In this document: in pieces, positions 5,938 through 12,572 of the stretch | How positions within the stretch are numbered: the stretch's first letter is position 1 | How the letters are laid out: every line of letters starts with the position of its first letter | Source of the DNA: CAVSWN01 sp046728115 | GTDB taxonomy: Bacteria > Acidobacteriota > Vicinamibacteria > Vicinamibacterales > CAVVIG01 | Assembly: GCA_046728115.1 (NCBI GenBank) | Contig: JBKPDW010000340.1 | Location: 1-12,572, forward strand | Reading direction: 5' to 3' | DNA: 12,572 bases | The notes under the pieces: generated by a model | What the model was told of the DNA's origin: nothing | The model's input: the letters and a program-made list of their open reading frames with translations, nothing else | Databases searched by the model: none | Made by a program: the position numbers and the translations under genes

Positions 5938-7608
5938 ATGACGACAGCTACCCGCATCATTCGGGCGCCGCGAGGCACGGCGATCAGTTGCAAAGGCTGG
6001 CCGCAGGAAGCGGCGCTCCGGATGCTGATGAACAACCTCGATCCCGAGGTTGCCGAGCAGCCCGATGAGTTGATCGTCTACGGCGGGTCGGGCAAGGCGG
6101 CCCGGAACTGGCCCGCGTTCGACGCGATCGTGCGATCGCTCGAATCGCTCGAACACGACGAAACACTGCTCGTCCAGTCCGGCAAGCCGGTCGGCATCTT
6201 TGCCACGCATCCAGGCGCGCCGCGCGTATTGATCGCCAATGCGTTGCTGGTGCCGGCGTGGGCCACGTGGGACACGTTCCGCGACCTCGAGCACCGCGGG
6301 CTGACGATGTACGGACAGATGACGGCGGGCAGTTGGATTTACATCGGGACGCAGGGGATCCTGCAGGGCACCTACGAGACGCTCGCCGCGGTGGCGCGCC
6401 GTCATTTCGGCGGCACGCTGACCGGCAGGCTGATGGTCACCGCGGGGCTCGGCGGAATGGGCGGGGCGCAGCCGCTCGCGGCCGCCATGAACGGCGCGGC
6501 GGCCCTTGTGGTCGAGGTCGACCAGCAGCGGATTGCCAGGCGTCTTGCCACGCGGTATCTCGACGAGGCCACCGACAACCTGGACGATGCGCTGGATCGT
6601 GTCAGACGGTGGACCGGAGAAGGCATCGGGCGCTCGATCGGCCTCCATGCCAACGCCGCCGACATCCTGCCGGCGCTGGTCGCGCGTGGCGTGATGCCGG
6701 ATGTGCTGACCGACCAGACCTCTGCTCACGACGCGTTGCACGGCTACGTGCCCAACGGCATGACGTTCGACGAGGCCATGCGTCTTCGTGATCGGCGCCC
6801 CGACGAGTACGTGGCTCGATCGATGGCCGCGATGGCGGATCACGTCCGCGCGATGCTCGAACTCCGGGCGCGCGGCGCCGTCACGTTCGACTACGGCAAC
6901 AACATCCGGGCGCAGGCGCGGCAAGCCGGCGTGGCGAACGCGTTCGATATTCCAGGGTTCGTGCCCGAATACATTCGCCCGCTCTTCTGCGAAGGCAAAG
7001 GACCATTCCGCTGGGTCGCGCTGTCTGGCGATCCCGACGACATTTGCGTGACTGACGAAGCCGCGATCGAGATGTTCGGCGACAACGATGCGCTCGTCCG
7101 CTGGATTCGTCTGGCGCGCGAACGTGTCGCGTTCCAGGGGTTGCCAGCCCGCATTCTCTGGCTCGGTTACGGCGAACGCGCGCGCTTCGGCCTGCGCATC
7201 AACGAGCTGGTTCGCGAAGGCCGCATCAAGGCGCCGATCGTGATCGGACGCGACCACCTCGACGCCGGTTCCGTCGCATCGCCGACGCGCGAAACGGAGG
7301 CCATGCGCGACGGCAGCGATGCCATCGCCGACTGGCCAATCTTGAACGCGCTGCTGAATGCGTCGAACGGCGCTACCTGGGTATCGGTGCACCACGGCGG
7401 CGGCGTCGGCATCGGTTACTCGCTGCACGCCGGCATGGTGATTGTCGCCGACGGCTCCGCGGACGCCGATGAACGACTCGAACGTGTGTTGACCTGCGAT
7501 CCCGGAATCGGCGTCATCCGCCATGCGGACGCCGGCTATGCTGCCGCGATCGCGACGGCCGACCGAGAAGGCCTCTCAATCCCGATGCGTGAGGAAGGCG
7601 CATGTTGA
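5938..7608 (+). CDS. hutU: Urocanate hydratase (urocanase), catalytic Cys replaced by Leu
   Basis: Converts urocanate to imidazolonepropionate using tightly bound NAD, the second Hut step. The protein is 556 residues, the normal family length. Conserved blocks run end to end: LRMLMNNLDPEVAE (28-40), GGSGKAARNW, QMTAGSWIYIGTQGI, the NAD-site TAGLGGMGGAQP (168-179), TDQTSAHD, FDYGNNIR (317-324), CEGKGPFRWVALSG, APIVIGRDHLD and WVSVHHGGGVGIGYS. The odd point is ARILWLGYGER: bacterial urocanases usually read ARICW, with the Cys corresponding to catalytic Cys410 of the Pseudomonas putida enzyme. Here residue 407 is Leu (CTC, 7156-7158). A Cys at 370 stands where Tyr is usual. The ATG at 5938 follows a candidate promoter by about 28 bases and lacks a visible Shine-Dalgarno. 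The 3' end overlaps the next gene by 7 bases. Confidence 0.95.
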   Translation: MTTATRIIRAPRGTAISCKGWPQEAALRMLMNNLDPEVAEQPDELIVYGGSGKAARNWPAFDAIVRSLESLEHDETLLVQSGKPVGIFATHPGAPRVLIANALLVPAWATWDTFRDLEHRGLTMYGQMTAGSWIYIGTQGILQGTYETLAAVARRHFGGTLTGRLMVTAGLGGMGGAQPLAAAMNGAAALVVEVDQQRIARRLATRYLDEATDNLDDALDRVRRWTGEGIGRSIGLHANAADILPALVARGVMPDVLTDQTSAHDALHGYVPNGMTFDEAMRLRDRRPDEYVARSMAAMADHVRAMLELRARGAVTFDYGNNIRAQARQAGVANAFDIPGFVPEYIRPLFCEGKGPFRWVALSGDPDDICVTDEAAIEMFGDNDALVRWIRLARERVAFQGLPARILWLGYGERARFGLRINELVREGRIKAPIVIGRDHLDAGSVASPTRETEAMRDGSDAIADWPILNALLNASNGATWVSVHHGGGVGIGYSLHAGMVIVADGSADADERLERVLTCDPGIGVIRHADAGYAAAIATADREGLSIPMREEGAC

Positions 7609-8792
7609 CCCCGCGTACGGCCCTGGCGCGCCGCATCACCGCGGCGCTCGATGCGTCCCCGTCCCGAATCCCGGTGTTGATCGGCGGATGCGGCTCCGGC
7701 CGCACGACGCAGCTGCATCAGCTTCGCGACCGGTTCGGCCGCGGCGCCGCGCAGTACATCGACGTCGAACGGACCGCCACGACTCCCGAACGCTTTCTGC
7801 GTGCCGTGACCGCGGTGTCGCCGTTCCCGGTCGCGGATACGTCGAGTACGGGGCCCGCAGGTGCGCGGGCGGCCTTCGACGCCACGTTCGGATTTTTCAC
7901 GCGCGCCCGCACGGCCGCGAGCGAGCCGGCCACGTTCCTGCTCGACGAATTCCTCGAGCTGCGGACGTTCGAGAGCTTCCCCGGCCTGCGCCGCGTGCAG
8001 TACGAAGTTGTGGACGGACTCTCCGCAAGCGGTAACCGCTTCGTGCTGACGAGCCGGTATACCGCGCGCGCGCTGCGGCTGCTGCACGATCGTTCATCGC
8101 GATTCGAAGTGATCCAGATGCCGCCGCTGCTCACCGAGGACGCGCTCGACATCCTCGGACCGACGGCGCACGGCGCCTCCGGCACCAGCGATGCGCAGGA
8201 AGCGGAATATGTAGCTCGGACGGTGAATGCGCTGGCCGATGGACGGCCTTCGTATGTACACGCGCTGGCTGACGAACTCGCCGCCGTGCGCGAACACGGT
8301 GGCCCGGGCGGCGCCGACGCAATCGGCGCACTGGCCGCGCTGCTCGCCCCGGACGGCCGTCTGTCGAAACAGTGCAGCTTCTGCTACGAACTGCGCCTGC
8401 ACCGCGCGCGGGGCTATGGCGCGCTCAAGGCGATTCTCGAAATTCTGGGCGAGGAAGAAGGACTCACGCTCACCGAGATCTCCCAGCGGCTCCAACGAAC
8501 GCCGGGTTCGACCAAGGATTACCTGTCGTGGCTCGAGGACGTCGACCTCGTGACGTCGCAGCAGAAGCGCTACAGCTTCACCGATCCGCTGCTGCGCGTG
8601 TGGGTCCGGCTGTACTGCCGGCCGTCCGCGCCCAGCGAAGACGACCTCGCCCGCGAGGTTCATCGTTACGCGCTGCTGCGTCTGCCTCCGTCGGATGCGC
8701 CCAAGTCGGAGCCACCGAAGGCCGCGCCGCAATCCGAACCCGCCTTTGCGATGGCCGGGGGCGCGTCGTCGGGAATCATCGAGATAGACTGA
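7602..8792 (+). CDS. P-loop ATPase with C-terminal winged-helix-like region, unknown role
   Basis: A 396-residue protein with the layout of archaeal-type/STAND-like AAA ATPases. Walker A is GGCGSGRT at residues 28-35, with Arg34 where Lys is expected. Walker B is FLLDE at 112-116. A sensor-1-like strand FVLTSR occurs at 147-152. Residues 276-330 look like a winged helix (ILGEEEGLTLTEISQRLQ, then a KDYLSWLEDVDLV recognition region and RYSFTDPLLRVWV), as in DUF234-type ATPases. A CSFC pair (258-261) precedes it, and the last ~40 residues are Pro/Ala/Ser-rich. No membrane segment. The ATG overlaps the hutU stop by 7 bases and has GAGGAAGG (7591-7598) upstream, so it is translationally coupled to hutU. 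That might suggest a regulator or conformational switch tied to histidine use, but there is no direct evidence; it could simply be a passenger gene. I do not recognise a named function. Confidence 0.7.
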   Translation: MLTPRTALARRITAALDASPSRIPVLIGGCGSGRTTQLHQLRDRFGRGAAQYIDVERTATTPERFLRAVTAVSPFPVADTSSTGPAGARAAFDATFGFFTRARTAASEPATFLLDEFLELRTFESFPGLRRVQYEVVDGLSASGNRFVLTSRYTARALRLLHDRSSRFEVIQMPPLLTEDALDILGPTAHGASGTSDAQEAEYVARTVNALADGRPSYVHALADELAAVREHGGPGGADAIGALAALLAPDGRLSKQCSFCYELRLHRARGYGALKAILEILGEEEGLTLTEISQRLQRTPGSTKDYLSWLEDVDLVTSQQKRYSFTDPLLRVWVRLYCRPSAPSEDDLAREVHRYALLRLPPSDAPKSEPPKAAPQSEPAFAMAGGASSGIIEID

Positions 8793-8796
8793 CCGG

Positions 8797-8852
8797 TGCA
8801 GATTGCAAGTCGAAGATTGCTGATTGCCTTTCGATTCAATCGGCAATTTGCA
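8797..8852. terminator. GATTGC heptamer hairpin between convergent genes
   Basis: TGCAGATTGC (8797-8806) pairs with GCAATTTGCA (8843-8852) at 9 of 10 positions, the tenth being a G-T/U wobble. Inside, GATTGC recurs at 8801, 8815 and 8822, multiples of 7 apart, and the right half carries complementary GGCAAT. It fills the 61-base gap between the ATPase gene (plus) and the RNase III gene (minus), the position of a bidirectional terminator, though no clear T-tract is present. It belongs to the same architectural class as the other heptamer arrays. Confidence 0.6.
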
Positions 8853-8853
8853 G

Positions 8854-9786
8854 TTATCTCAGTCTCTCGAGCGCCATTTTTGCGGCCTCCTGTTCTGCCT
8901 CCTTCTTACTGGCGCCTTCCGCGTCCGCGACGGCTTGTCCGCGGACGGCGACTTCTACCCGAAACCGGCGGTTGTGATCGGGCCCGATGGTGTCGATGAG
9001 GCGGTATGCGGGCAGGCCCAGATTCCTGGACTGCAGCAGCTCCTGCAACGCCGACTTGAAATCGTGACCGCCGACACCGACGAGGCGGACGTCGGCGACC
9101 AGCGCTGAGAACTCGCGGACGATGAAGTCGCGAGCCGCCTCGATGCCGCCGTCGAGATACACGGCCGCGATCAGCGCTTCGTAGCCGTCGGCCAGCAGCG
9201 CCTGTTTGCGCCGCCCGCCGGTCTTCTCCTCGCCACGACCGAGCAGCAGGTGATCGCCCAGACGCAGGCGCTCGGCCTGTCGGGCGAGCGTCGGTGTGGA
9301 CACCAGCGCCGCCTTGGTTTTCGACTTCTCGCCTTCGTCGAAATCCGGGAACTCGCGAAAGAGCAGGTCCGCGATGATGAAGCCGAGCACCGCGTCGCCC
9401 AGGAATTCCATCGACTCGTTGTCCCGCACCCCGCCGCTGACGTCCTCGTTGGCGCGCGACGTATGGGTCATCGCGTGCTCGAGCAGGCCGCGATCGCGGA
9501 AGCGATATCCGATCGCCCGCTGCAGCGATTCGAACTCGTCGCGCAGGCGCACGAGCTCGCCATTTTTCAGCTCTGTTCGATAGCTCTCGATGATGCGGCG
9601 CGCTTCCTCGGCCTCGGAGGCGTGCACGGTGATGCGCACTTCGCCGAGGCGGCCCACCGACACCGGCAGCACGCCTCGCGCTTCGGCCGACACGATCGAT
9701 GCAATCCCGTGGGCCTCGAGCAGGCCGCGGACCACGCGCGCTTCGATGTCGGAGGCGGTGGTGAAGATGACGGCGAGATCGCTCAC
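8854..9786 (-). CDS. rnc: Ribonuclease III with N-terminal DUF2007 domain
   Basis: A double-strand-specific endoribonuclease for rRNA and mRNA processing. Residues ~85-235 are the RNase III domain: NESMEFLGDAVLGF (123-136) with metal-binding Glu127 and Asp131, and LADGYEALIAAVYLDGG (198-214) with Asp200 and Glu203. Residues ~240-310 are a dsRNA-binding domain (FKSALQELLQ start, KKEAEQEAAKMAL end). The oddity is residues 1-70, which match the DUF2007 fold (AVIFTTASDIEARVVRGLLEAHGI…EVRITVHASEAEEARRII), normally a stand-alone protein. The total of 310 residues is about 70-80 above a normal RNase III. The frame is open throughout and starts at a GTG (9784-9786) with AGG six bases upstream; an internal GTG at codon ~79 could give a conventional RNase III. 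It lies 72 bases downstream of the phosphatase gene, same strand. Confidence 0.92.
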   Translation of the reverse strand: MSDLAVIFTTASDIEARVVRGLLEAHGIASIVSAEARGVLPVSVGRLGEVRITVHASEAEEARRIIESYRTELKNGELVRLRDEFESLQRAIGYRFRDRGLLEHAMTHTSRANEDVSGGVRDNESMEFLGDAVLGFIIADLLFREFPDFDEGEKSKTKAALVSTPTLARQAERLRLGDHLLLGRGEEKTGGRRKQALLADGYEALIAAVYLDGGIEAARDFIVREFSALVADVRLVGVGGHDFKSALQELLQSRNLGLPAYRLIDTIGPDHNRRFRVEVAVRGQAVADAEGASKKEAEQEAAKMALERLR

Positions 9787-9812
9787 TGTTGCCTGGCAGG
9801 AAGGGTGCGATA

Positions 9813-9857
9813 GTCGGCTGTCCTGCCACTCCTGCGCATCGAGCCCCTCCAGCCGAC
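9813..9857. promoter_or_regulatory. Inverted repeat between the phosphatase gene and rnc
   Basis: GTCGGCTG (9813-9820) and CAGCCGAC (9850-9857) are a perfect 8-bp inverted repeat separated by 29 bases. It fills most of the 72-base gap between the phosphatase stop and the rnc start. It could form an RNA stem upstream of rnc, and rnc leaders in some bacteria are cleaved by RNase III itself, but nothing here proves that role. Confidence 0.35.
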
Positions 9858-9858
9858 C

Positions 9859-12027
9859 TCAATCTGCGAGCTCAGCGAGCTCAGCGCTGAGCGGCGTAAC
9901 GCCGTCGCCGTCATCAATCTTCAAGAGAATCATCGTCATGTCGTCGTGCTGCGGCGCGTCGCCGACGAACGCGGCGATTTCGCGCAGCATGCGCTCGCGG
10001 AGTTGATCCGACGGGAGATACGCGAGCGACTCGACGAGATCGCCCAGCCGCTGCTCGCCGAAGCAGTCGTCGTGCACGTTCATCGCCTCGCTGATGCCGT
10101 CCGTGAAAAAGAGATACAGGTCGCCGGGATGCAGGCGAATAGTTTCCTCTTCCAGGAGCCGTTCGAACATCTCGCCGTTGTCGAGTTTCAACCCGAGCAC
10201 CATGCCCTCGGGAACCACGATCCGGACGCCTCTCGACTCGGCGCCGGTCCCCGGCACGTAAATCAGCGGCGTGTGGCCGGCACGCGCGTATTGCATGGTG
10301 CGCGTCCGCAGATCGATGACGGCGTACGCCACGGTGATGAAGCTGCGCGCGTCGAGATGCTTGGCAATCAGGCGGTTCGCAGCGATGAGCAGGTCGCGCG
10401 GCGACGCGTGAATCTCGCCGAGCGACAGCACCAGGCCCTTGAGCTCCGCCATGTACAACGCGGCCGATGTCCCTTTGCCCGATACGTCGGCGATCAACAC
10501 GCCCAGGCGATGATCGTCGAGCGGCAGGAAATCGTAGTAGTCCCCTCCCACTTCGCGGGCCGGCACGCAGATGGCCGTGACCGACAGGCCAGGCATGACG
10601 AGTGGTCCCTGCGGCAGCAGCGACATCTGGATCTCGTGCGCGATCCGCAGTTCCTCCTCGAGGCGTTTCTTCTCTGCCGCCTGACGCAGCAGATCCTCGA
10701 TGCTCGCGGTCATCGAGTTGAACGATCCGGCGAGCTCGCCGAGCTGGTCTTCGCTTTTGACAGCGATCTTGTTGGTGAAGTCGCCCTGCCGCACACGCTC
10801 GGTCCCGGCGAACAATTGGTGGACCGAACCGGTGATCGACTTGGCCAGGGCAAGGCCGGCGACGAGCGCGATGAACTCGATGATCAGGAACAGTGCGCCA
10901 ATCACGACCAGCAGCAGCAGGAGACCCTGGCCGAGGCTGCGTCCTGCCTTGCCTTCGGCAGCTGAAATGCGATCGTAGAGTTCCGAAACGCTCAGACCCG
11001 TCGTCACCGTGAGCGTGCCGGCAACACCGGAATCCCAGTCGCGATACTCCATCAGGCTTGGAAGGCTGCTCAGCAAACCGGTCACGCCGCGCGTGGAAGA
11101 TTCGGTATCGGCGACGGCGCGGCCGCGCAGCGGCTTCGCGTCCGTCGGCCGTGTCGGGGTCAGCGCCGTGACGTTCTTCAGCTCGACTCCGGTCTCCTGC
11201 CGCAGCTGCTCTCGCATGTCGTCGTTGACGAGCAGATCGACGACAACGGCATAGCCGGGCCTGGGCGATTCCGGAAACGCGACGCTCCGCACGAGGAGGT
11301 GCGTGTCCTCGTCGGCCGCTGTCGCCGTGCGCTGATGGGTATACGCCAGGACGCCGGCAAACCCGGTGCACGGCACCCAGCCCGGCACTCGGGCCGGCGG
11401 CGCAGCGTGGGTCCACGGACCGGCCACGCGCGGCGACGCAACCGTCGGCGTGGTGGCGGCAGCCGACGATTCACACGTTCGCTGCTCGGGAACCACCGCG
11501 AACGAGACATCCAGGTACTGGCCGGCGGCGTTCGTCTGCCGCCTCGCGATGATGTTGTCCACGTCGCGGCCGCTGCTGCGTTGGATCTCGAGCGCCGTGC
11601 TCTGCGCCAGGAACCGGGCCTGGTCGCTCAAGGCCCGCAGCCGGCTCTGCACGAGGTACGACCCGAAGAAGTAGAACAGCAGATAGACCGAGAGCAGAAA
11701 GAAGGCGACGATGAGCAATGACGGCACGAAGCCGATGAAGATGTACGACAGAATCAGTTTGCGCCGAACGCGCCACAGCAGCCGCCGCTTCGCGAGCACG
11801 ATGAGGCGGAACAGAAAGTAGGCGCCGCCGACGGCGATCGCCAGGCCCGCCACCGTATCCATGACTCGCAGAAACGGCGGCAGCGAGCCGGCGACCGAGG
11901 CAATGAGCGCAAAGGTCAGCTTGATCGCGAACCCGATCACGATCGCGCGGCCCGGCAGCGTATGCAGCAGCGCGCCCTTGATCCCGGCGCGACGTTCGGC
12001 GCCAATCGGCAGCGCGCGTGGGCTCAT
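9859..12027 (-). CDS. Membrane HAMP-PP2C serine phosphatase (RsbU/SpoIIE type)
   Basis: A 722-residue predicted membrane sensor phosphatase. Hydrophobic segments lie at about 28-49, 55-79 and 91-125, then an extracytoplasmic region (~126-365) rich in Thr/Ala/Pro, then a fourth membrane segment (~368-396). A HAMP domain follows (~397-450, ending EDQLGELAGSFNSMTASI), then a coiled linker (447-466) and the PP2C-like SpoIIE domain (~470-704). Metal-ligand and core motifs are present: GGDYYDF (494-500), ADVSGKGTSAALYM (513-526), ARAGHTP (581-587), YLFFTDGISEAMN (638-650) and PQHDDMTMILLKI (692-704). Such enzymes dephosphorylate STAS antagonists to release an anti-sigma kinase; the STAS protein at 2093-2476 is a candidate partner, but distant. 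The C-terminal LSAELAELAD is encoded by a repeat. The ATG at 12025-12027 has no visible Shine-Dalgarno. The signal sensed is unknown. Confidence 0.9.
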   Translation of the reverse strand: MSPRALPIGAERRAGIKGALLHTLPGRAIVIGFAIKLTFALIASVAGSLPPFLRVMDTVAGLAIAVGGAYFLFRLIVLAKRRLLWRVRRKLILSYIFIGFVPSLLIVAFFLLSVYLLFYFFGSYLVQSRLRALSDQARFLAQSTALEIQRSSGRDVDNIIARRQTNAAGQYLDVSFAVVPEQRTCESSAAATTPTVASPRVAGPWTHAAPPARVPGWVPCTGFAGVLAYTHQRTATAADEDTHLLVRSVAFPESPRPGYAVVVDLLVNDDMREQLRQETGVELKNVTALTPTRPTDAKPLRGRAVADTESSTRGVTGLLSSLPSLMEYRDWDSGVAGTLTVTTGLSVSELYDRISAAEGKAGRSLGQGLLLLLVVIGALFLIIEFIALVAGLALAKSITGSVHQLFAGTERVRQGDFTNKIAVKSEDQLGELAGSFNSMTASIEDLLRQAAEKKRLEEELRIAHEIQMSLLPQGPLVMPGLSVTAICVPAREVGGDYYDFLPLDDHRLGVLIADVSGKGTSAALYMAELKGLVLSLGEIHASPRDLLIAANRLIAKHLDARSFITVAYAVIDLRTRTMQYARAGHTPLIYVPGTGAESRGVRIVVPEGMVLGLKLDNGEMFERLLEEETIRLHPGDLYLFFTDGISEAMNVHDDCFGEQRLGDLVESLAYLPSDQLRERMLREIAAFVGDAPQHDDMTMILLKIDDGDGVTPLSAELAELAD
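9868..9892. repeat. 9-nt-unit palindromic repeat in the phosphatase 3' end
   Basis: GAGCTCAGC occurs twice in tandem (9868-9876, 9877-9885) and is followed by the inverted GCTGAGC (9886-9892). GCTCAGCGCTGAGC (9879-9892) is a perfect 14-bp palindrome. It encodes the last residues SAELAEL of the phosphatase in frame, after the conserved PP2C domain has ended. It could have been added to the gene end without damaging the enzyme. Confidence 0.65.
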
Positions 12028-12058
12028 AGGTGACTTTTGGATATTAAAACATGTACAT
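12028..12058. promoter_or_regulatory. AT-rich divergent spacer, likely promoter region
   Basis: The 31 bases before the phosphatase start (GACTTTTGGATATTAAAACATG type) are AT-rich against a GC-rich background and lie between divergent genes, the usual place for promoters. A TTTAATAT-like stretch on the minus strand resembles a -10 region, but I find no convincing -35 for either direction. Confidence 0.35.
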
Positions 12059-12151
12059 TTCAGAATTCAGAGTTCAGACTTCAGATTGAGCTCAGAGTTC
12101 GGAGCAGGAAATCTGAACTCAATCTGAACTCTGAGCGCTGAAATCTGAACT
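12059..12151. repeat. Heptamer hairpin array (TTCAGAN) before the gamma-synthase gene
   Basis: Four consecutive 7-nt units TTCAGAA, TTCAGAG, TTCAGAC, TTCAGAT fill 12059-12086. After a short centre the reverse-complement type ATCTGAAC appears three times (12111, 12122 and 12143). TCAGAGTTCAGA (12067-12078) and TCTGAACTCTGA (12123-12134) are a perfect 12-bp inverted pair. The array ends three bases before the ATG at 12155, so it lies in the leader or promoter of that gene and could affect translation by folding. Confidence 0.75.
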
Positions 12152-12154
12152 GCC

Positions 12155-12558
12155 ATGAGACTCCCCTCAGGAGCCCGCTTCAGTACGATTTGCCTGCATG
12201 CTGGTCAGGAGCCCGATCCGTCGACTGGCGCCATCATCACTCCGATTTATCAGACGTCCACTTACGTCCAGGAAGCGCTCGGCAAGCACAAGGGGTTCGA
12301 GTACGGCCGGACGCACAACCCCACGCGGGCGGCCCTCGAACGCAACGTCGCGGCCATTGAAGGCGGGAAGGCCGGATTCGCATTCGCGTCGGGGATGGCC
12401 GCCATCGGGGCAGTTGCCACACTGTTGACCTCCGGCGATCACGTCGTGGTGTCCGACAATACATACGGCGGGACGTTCCGGCTATTCGAACAGGTGCTGC
12501 GGCGGTATCAACTCTCGTTCACGTACGTTGATACGGCCAGGCTGGACGACGTAGAACG
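12155..12558 (+). CDS. Cystathionine gamma-synthase/lyase family PLP enzyme (5' part only)
   Basis: The first ~135 residues of a Cys/Met-metabolism PLP enzyme (PF01053). Visible family blocks: FSTICLHAGQEPDPSTGAI (9-27), PIYQTSTYVQ (30-39), the cofactor-phosphate segment EYGRTHNPTR (49-58) with the Tyr and Arg contributed to the neighbouring active site, ASGMAAI (78-84) and SDNTYGGTFRLFEQVL (100-115). The PLP-binding Lys would lie beyond the end. The sequence cannot separate cystathionine gamma-synthase (metB) from gamma-lyase or related enzymes. The ATG at 12155 gives the usual N-terminus; no Shine-Dalgarno is visible and a hairpin array sits directly upstream. Coding sequence after about 12558 is probably adapter and not genome. 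Confidence 0.9.
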
Positions 12559-12572
12559 CTGTCTCTTATACA
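12559..12572. other. Nextera/Tn5 mosaic-end adapter residue at contig end
   Basis: The final 14 bases, CTGTCTCTTATACA, are identical to the start of the 19-base Tn5 mosaic-end adapter read-through CTGTCTCTTATACACATCT. Their exact position at the last bases makes an untrimmed library adapter far more likely than genuine genomic sequence. Confidence 0.9.

Noticed and set aside
5848..7524. Long minus-strand frame opposite hutU
   Set aside because: The plus strand encodes a full-length urocanase; the antisense translation is Arg/His-rich shadow sequence typical of high GC.
9914..11416. Long alternative frames over the phosphatase gene
   Set aside because: They are Arg/Ala-rich shadows; all RsbU/SpoIIE and HAMP motifs are in the 722-codon frame.

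Overview
This is a GC-rich, gene-dense bacterial segment. Its gene content is an adenylosuccinate synthetase, a histidine-degradation pair, an RNase III, a partner-switching phosphatase, a STAS protein and an acidobacterial-looking ATPase. Together with intergenic short-unit repeats this suggests an acidobacterium, possibly Vicinamibacteria, but that is a guess from style and not from a marker gene. The last 14 bases match the Tn5/Nextera mosaic end, so the right edge is probably a contig end with untrimmed sequencing adapter.

Layout, left to right. (1) 14-1883, plus strand: two overlapping genes for a split thiamine-pyrophosphate decarboxylase resembling sulfopyruvate decarboxylase alpha and beta, then a metal-dependent cyclase-family hydrolase. 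(2) 2093-2476, plus: a STAS-domain anti-sigma-factor antagonist, preceded by a hairpin and followed by a heptamer palindrome. (3) 2498-2777, minus: a gene graveyard downstream of purA, with an N-terminal MoaB/MogA-like fragment abutting a C-terminal MazF/PemK-like fragment in another frame. (4) 2784-4124, minus: purA, whose 5' end has been overrun by a heptamer repeat array. (5) 4266-7608, plus: hutH and hutU, the first two steps of histidine breakdown. hutH carries an in-frame palindromic insertion. hutU has Leu in place of the expected catalytic Cys and a good sigma-70-like promoter of its own. (6) 7602-8792, plus: an ATPase with a winged-helix-like C-terminus, overlapping the hutU end. (7) 8854-12027, minus: a membrane-anchored HAMP/PP2C (RsbU/SpoIIE-type) phosphatase followed by an RNase III with an N-terminal DUF2007 domain. 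(8) 12155 to the end, plus: the start of a PLP-dependent cystathionine gamma-synthase/lyase family gene.

The most unusual theme is a set of six short-unit arrays. Each combines copies of a short unit with its reverse complement, so each can fold into a hairpin. Each has its own unit sequence but they share one architecture. The four outside genes or at a gene edge have 7-nt spacing. The two inside reading frames (hutH, and the 3' end of the phosphatase gene) have 9-nt spacing, which keeps the frame. This looks like a recurrent repeat-generating process rather than copies of one mobile element.

How the genes work together: hutH and hutU form a catabolic pair, with the rest of the Hut pathway outside the window. 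The phosphatase and the STAS protein are classes that cooperate in partner switching, but they lie about 7 kb apart and their pairing is only inferred. The TPP enzyme and the cyclase probably form one operon acting on an unidentified 2-oxo acid.
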